From assembly GCA_963730995.1 (NCBI GenBank), contig CAVSUB010000009.1, positions 558,001 to 622,000 on the forward strand: a DNA stretch of 64,000 nucleotides. The letters run 5' to 3'. The notes beneath the pieces are model-generated. The model was not told the DNA's origin and ran no database searches. It saw only the letters and a list, made by a program, of their open reading frames with translations. A program made the position numbers and the translations under genes. The DNA is from CAVSUB01 sp963730995 (GTDB lineage: Bacteria; Acidobacteriota; Vicinamibacteria; Vicinamibacterales; 2-12-FULL-66-21). Positions 62,382 through 64,000 of the stretch are shown one piece after another (positions within the stretch are counted from its first letter, which is position 1; every line of letters starts with the position of its first letter).

Positions 62382-63161
62382 GTGACACGCATCCTCAGCG
62401 CCGCCATCCTGCTGCCGATCCTCTTCGGCACTGTCTGGTATCTTCCGCCGATCGGAACGCTCGTCCTTGCAGAGATTGCGGCATTGCTGGCGTTCGTCGA
62501 GTACGCGGCCCTGGCGGCGTCGCTCGGCACGCCTGTCCCGCGGGTCCTGTCCGGAGCCGCGGTCCTGGCCACCTGCGCGTCCGTCGGCTTGGCAGCCAAT
62601 GCGACCGAGATCGTCCTGCTGACCGCGCTCGTGACAACAGGCGCGCTCGCCGTTGGAGCGGCACGTCCAGGTCCAGGCATCCTGGCCGAAGCAGCCGCGG
62701 CGCTGTTCCCGGTGCTGTACATTGGCTTGCCACTCGGCGCGCTGGCGGCCGTCCGGCTGGCAGGACGGGACGCCGTCGCGCTGCTGGCGGTCGGGATCAT
62801 CGTCAGCGACTCCGGCCAGTACTACTCTGGCCGTACCTTCGGCCGTCACCTGCTCGCGCCGGCCATCAGTCCCAAGAAGACGGTCGAGGGCGCGATTGGC
62901 GGTGTCGTGCTGGGTAGCGGGGCTATGGTGCTGGGCGGCCTGAAGGTGTTTCCGACGGCAAATCTCACGATGCTCGTGCTGATGTCGGCCGCGGTCGTTG
63001 CCGCCGGCATCGTCGGCGATCTCTTCGAGTCGCTGTTGAAGCGCAGTGCCGGCGTAAAGGACTCGTCGTCGTTGATTCCAGGGCACGGCGGTGTGTTGGA
63101 CCGCATCGACAGCTGGCTCTTCGCAGGCCCCGTGTTCTACGTGTTCGTGCGCTATCTCTAG
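62382..63161 (+). CDS. cdsA: Phosphatidate cytidylyltransferase
   Basis: Makes CDP-diacylglycerol. 259 residues from GTG 62382, about eight transmembrane helices. Signature near the C-terminus: SPKKTVEGAIGGVVLGS, VGDLFESLLKRSAGVKDSSS, LIPGHGGVLDRIDS. DSGQYYSGRTFGRH replaces the usual DTGAYxxGRxFG. Complete. Confidence 0.95.
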   Translation: MTRILSAAILLPILFGTVWYLPPIGTLVLAEIAALLAFVEYAALAASLGTPVPRVLSGAAVLATCASVGLAANATEIVLLTALVTTGALAVGAARPGPGILAEAAAALFPVLYIGLPLGALAAVRLAGRDAVALLAVGIIVSDSGQYYSGRTFGRHLLAPAISPKKTVEGAIGGVVLGSGAMVLGGLKVFPTANLTMLVLMSAAVVAAGIVGDLFESLLKRSAGVKDSSSLIPGHGGVLDRIDSWLFAGPVFYVFVRYL

Positions 63162-63164
63162 CGG

Positions 63165-63409
63165 GTTGGGCGGGCCTGAAGGCCCGCCCCCACGTGGCAA
63201 CACCGGCGCTGGGGGGTCCGGCCCGCCTCCGCCGCGAAGCGGCTTCGGCGAGGTCTCGCCGGAGCGCCTTCGGCGCGTAGGCGGACGGGGCGAAGCCCCC
63301 CGGGTGTCTCTAAGCGCGCCAACGGCGCGCGCCGCCGGACGCGGAGCGGGGCGGCAGGGGTCCCCGCGAGCGACGGCGCTGGGGGGTCCGGCGGGGCGAA
63401 GCCCCCCGG
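63165..63409 (+). repeat. GC-rich repeat cluster in cdsA-dxr spacer
   Basis: Starts with a GGGCGGGCC-TGAA-GGCCCGCCC hairpin (63167-63188), which may end the cdsA transcript. GGCGCTGGGGGGTCCGGC occurs at 63205-63222 and 63375-63392; GGGGCGAAGCCCCCCGG at 63287-63303 and 63393-63409. The last 29 nt (63381-63409) are identical to 24148-24120 read on the other strand. It ends eight bases before the dxr ATG. Confidence 0.8.
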
Positions 63410-63417
63410 TCTATAAA

Positions 63418-64000
63418 ATGAAACGGATAGCCATTCTTGGATCGACCGGCTCGATCGGCCGGAGCGCGTTGTCGGTCGTGGACACGCATCCGGATCGTCT
63501 TCGGATCGTGGCGCTCGCGGCCGCGAGGCAACGTCGAACGGTTTGCCGATCAGGTCGCGCGGTACGAGCCCGAGATGATCGCGATGGCGACCAGCGAGGC
63601 GCTCGACGATGTCCGGCGGGTACTTCGGCACCGATCAGCCGCCGAGCCCGCACACGCGTCGGGCGCGGAGGGGCTGATCGCCGTCGCAACGCATCCGGCG
63701 GTCGACGTCGTGCTATGTGCCTCTTCGGGTACGGCGGCGCTGGATGCGGTCCTCGCGGCGATCCGCGCCGGTAAGACGATCGCGCTCGCGAACAAGGAAG
63801 TCCTCGTGATGGCGGGCGCCGTCGTGATGGAAGCGGCGAGACAGCACGGGGTTGCGGTGCTGCCCGTGGACAGCGAGCACAACGCCATCCACCAATGTCT
63901 GCACGGCCGTTCGACTCAGGATGTCGCGCGGTTGATCCTGACCGCCTCGGGAGGCCCGTTTCGGAGCGTGCCGTGCGAAGCCCTCCGGGACGTCACGGCG
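63418..64000 (+). CDS. dxr: 1-deoxy-D-xylulose 5-phosphate reductoisomerase, partial, with a +1 frame break
   Basis: Second step of the MEP isoprenoid pathway. ATG 63418: KRIAILGSTGSIGRSALSVV with the NADPH GSTGSIG loop, then LALAA. A surplus base at about 63526 (GCGAGGCAAC) shifts the frame to GNVERFADQVARYEPEMIAM, continuing VDVVLCASSGTAALDAVLAA, KTIALANKEVLVMAGAVVME, LPVDSEHNAIHQCLHG and ILTASGGPF. Runs off the window end at about half length. Confidence 0.88.

Overview
The window is a GC-rich, gene-dense bacterial chromosome segment. Gene content points to Acidobacteriota, most likely a Vicinamibacterales-type (old subdivision 6) genome: a Ser/Thr kinase with TolB-like and TPR output, a GldA/F/G-DUF4340 transporter, DUF72, DUF4112, TIGR02757 and a small bacterial microcompartment locus. 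This assignment is inference from content; there is no rRNA in the window. Spacers carry arrays of short repeated words in about six families, and many genes overlap by ATGA/GTGA/TTGA.

Layout. 0-4.6 kb (minus strand): glgX, glgE and partial treS, the trehalose-to-alpha-glucan (GlgE) pathway. 4.6-5.16 kb: a giant imperfect inverted repeat. 5.2-16.4 kb (plus): DUF4112, queA, a deoxyhypusine-synthase-like protein, a CAU-anticodon tRNA 14 nt before tilS, ftsH, folP, cdaA-cdaR (c-di-AMP), glmM, pdxJ. 16.4-22.3 kb: hydrolase, TPR protein, YHS-like protein, then a compact microcompartment locus (class II aldolase, one BMC-H, three BMC-P, a 72-residue Cys-rich protein with a targeting-peptide-like helix), a three-copy 107-nt structured tandem repeat, a 2-hydroxyacid dehydrogenase and nth. 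22.4-28.3 kb: a second long hairpin, ppiA, DUF72, an ArsC/Spx-like gene with an in-frame TGA at the redox Cys and a SECIS-like hairpin after it, queE, queC, alaX, a HEAT-repeat protein. 28.3-37.1 kb (minus): Ser/Thr kinase, then an ABC ATPase-permease-GldG-DUF4340-DacB operon. 37.4-40.8 kb: metal-sensing ArsR/SmtB regulator with a perfect operator and its CadA-type ATPase, then a PilZ response regulator. 40.9-45.8 kb: polyacidic LysW-like protein with LarE, a broken glycosyltransferase, a methyltransferase, an OmpA/Pal lipoprotein. 45.9-51.8 kb: pyrimidine synthesis (pyrK-pyrD-pyrF diverging from pyrR-pyrB-pyrC behind a PyrR-type leader). 51.8-60.7 kb: TIGR02757, glycosyltransferases, a toxin-antitoxin-like pair, M1 peptidase, TolC, pyrE. 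60.7-64 kb: truA, uppS, cdsA, partial dxr.

Twelve frame breaks in ten genes are all +1 (one extra base), nine of them between 33.7 and 46.3 kb. This is best explained by insertion-type sequence errors, but the uniform direction is notable. The most interesting candidates are the minimal microcompartment locus with its Cys-rich cargo candidate, the covarying tandem RNA element beside it, and the candidate selenoprotein at 24.3-24.6 kb.
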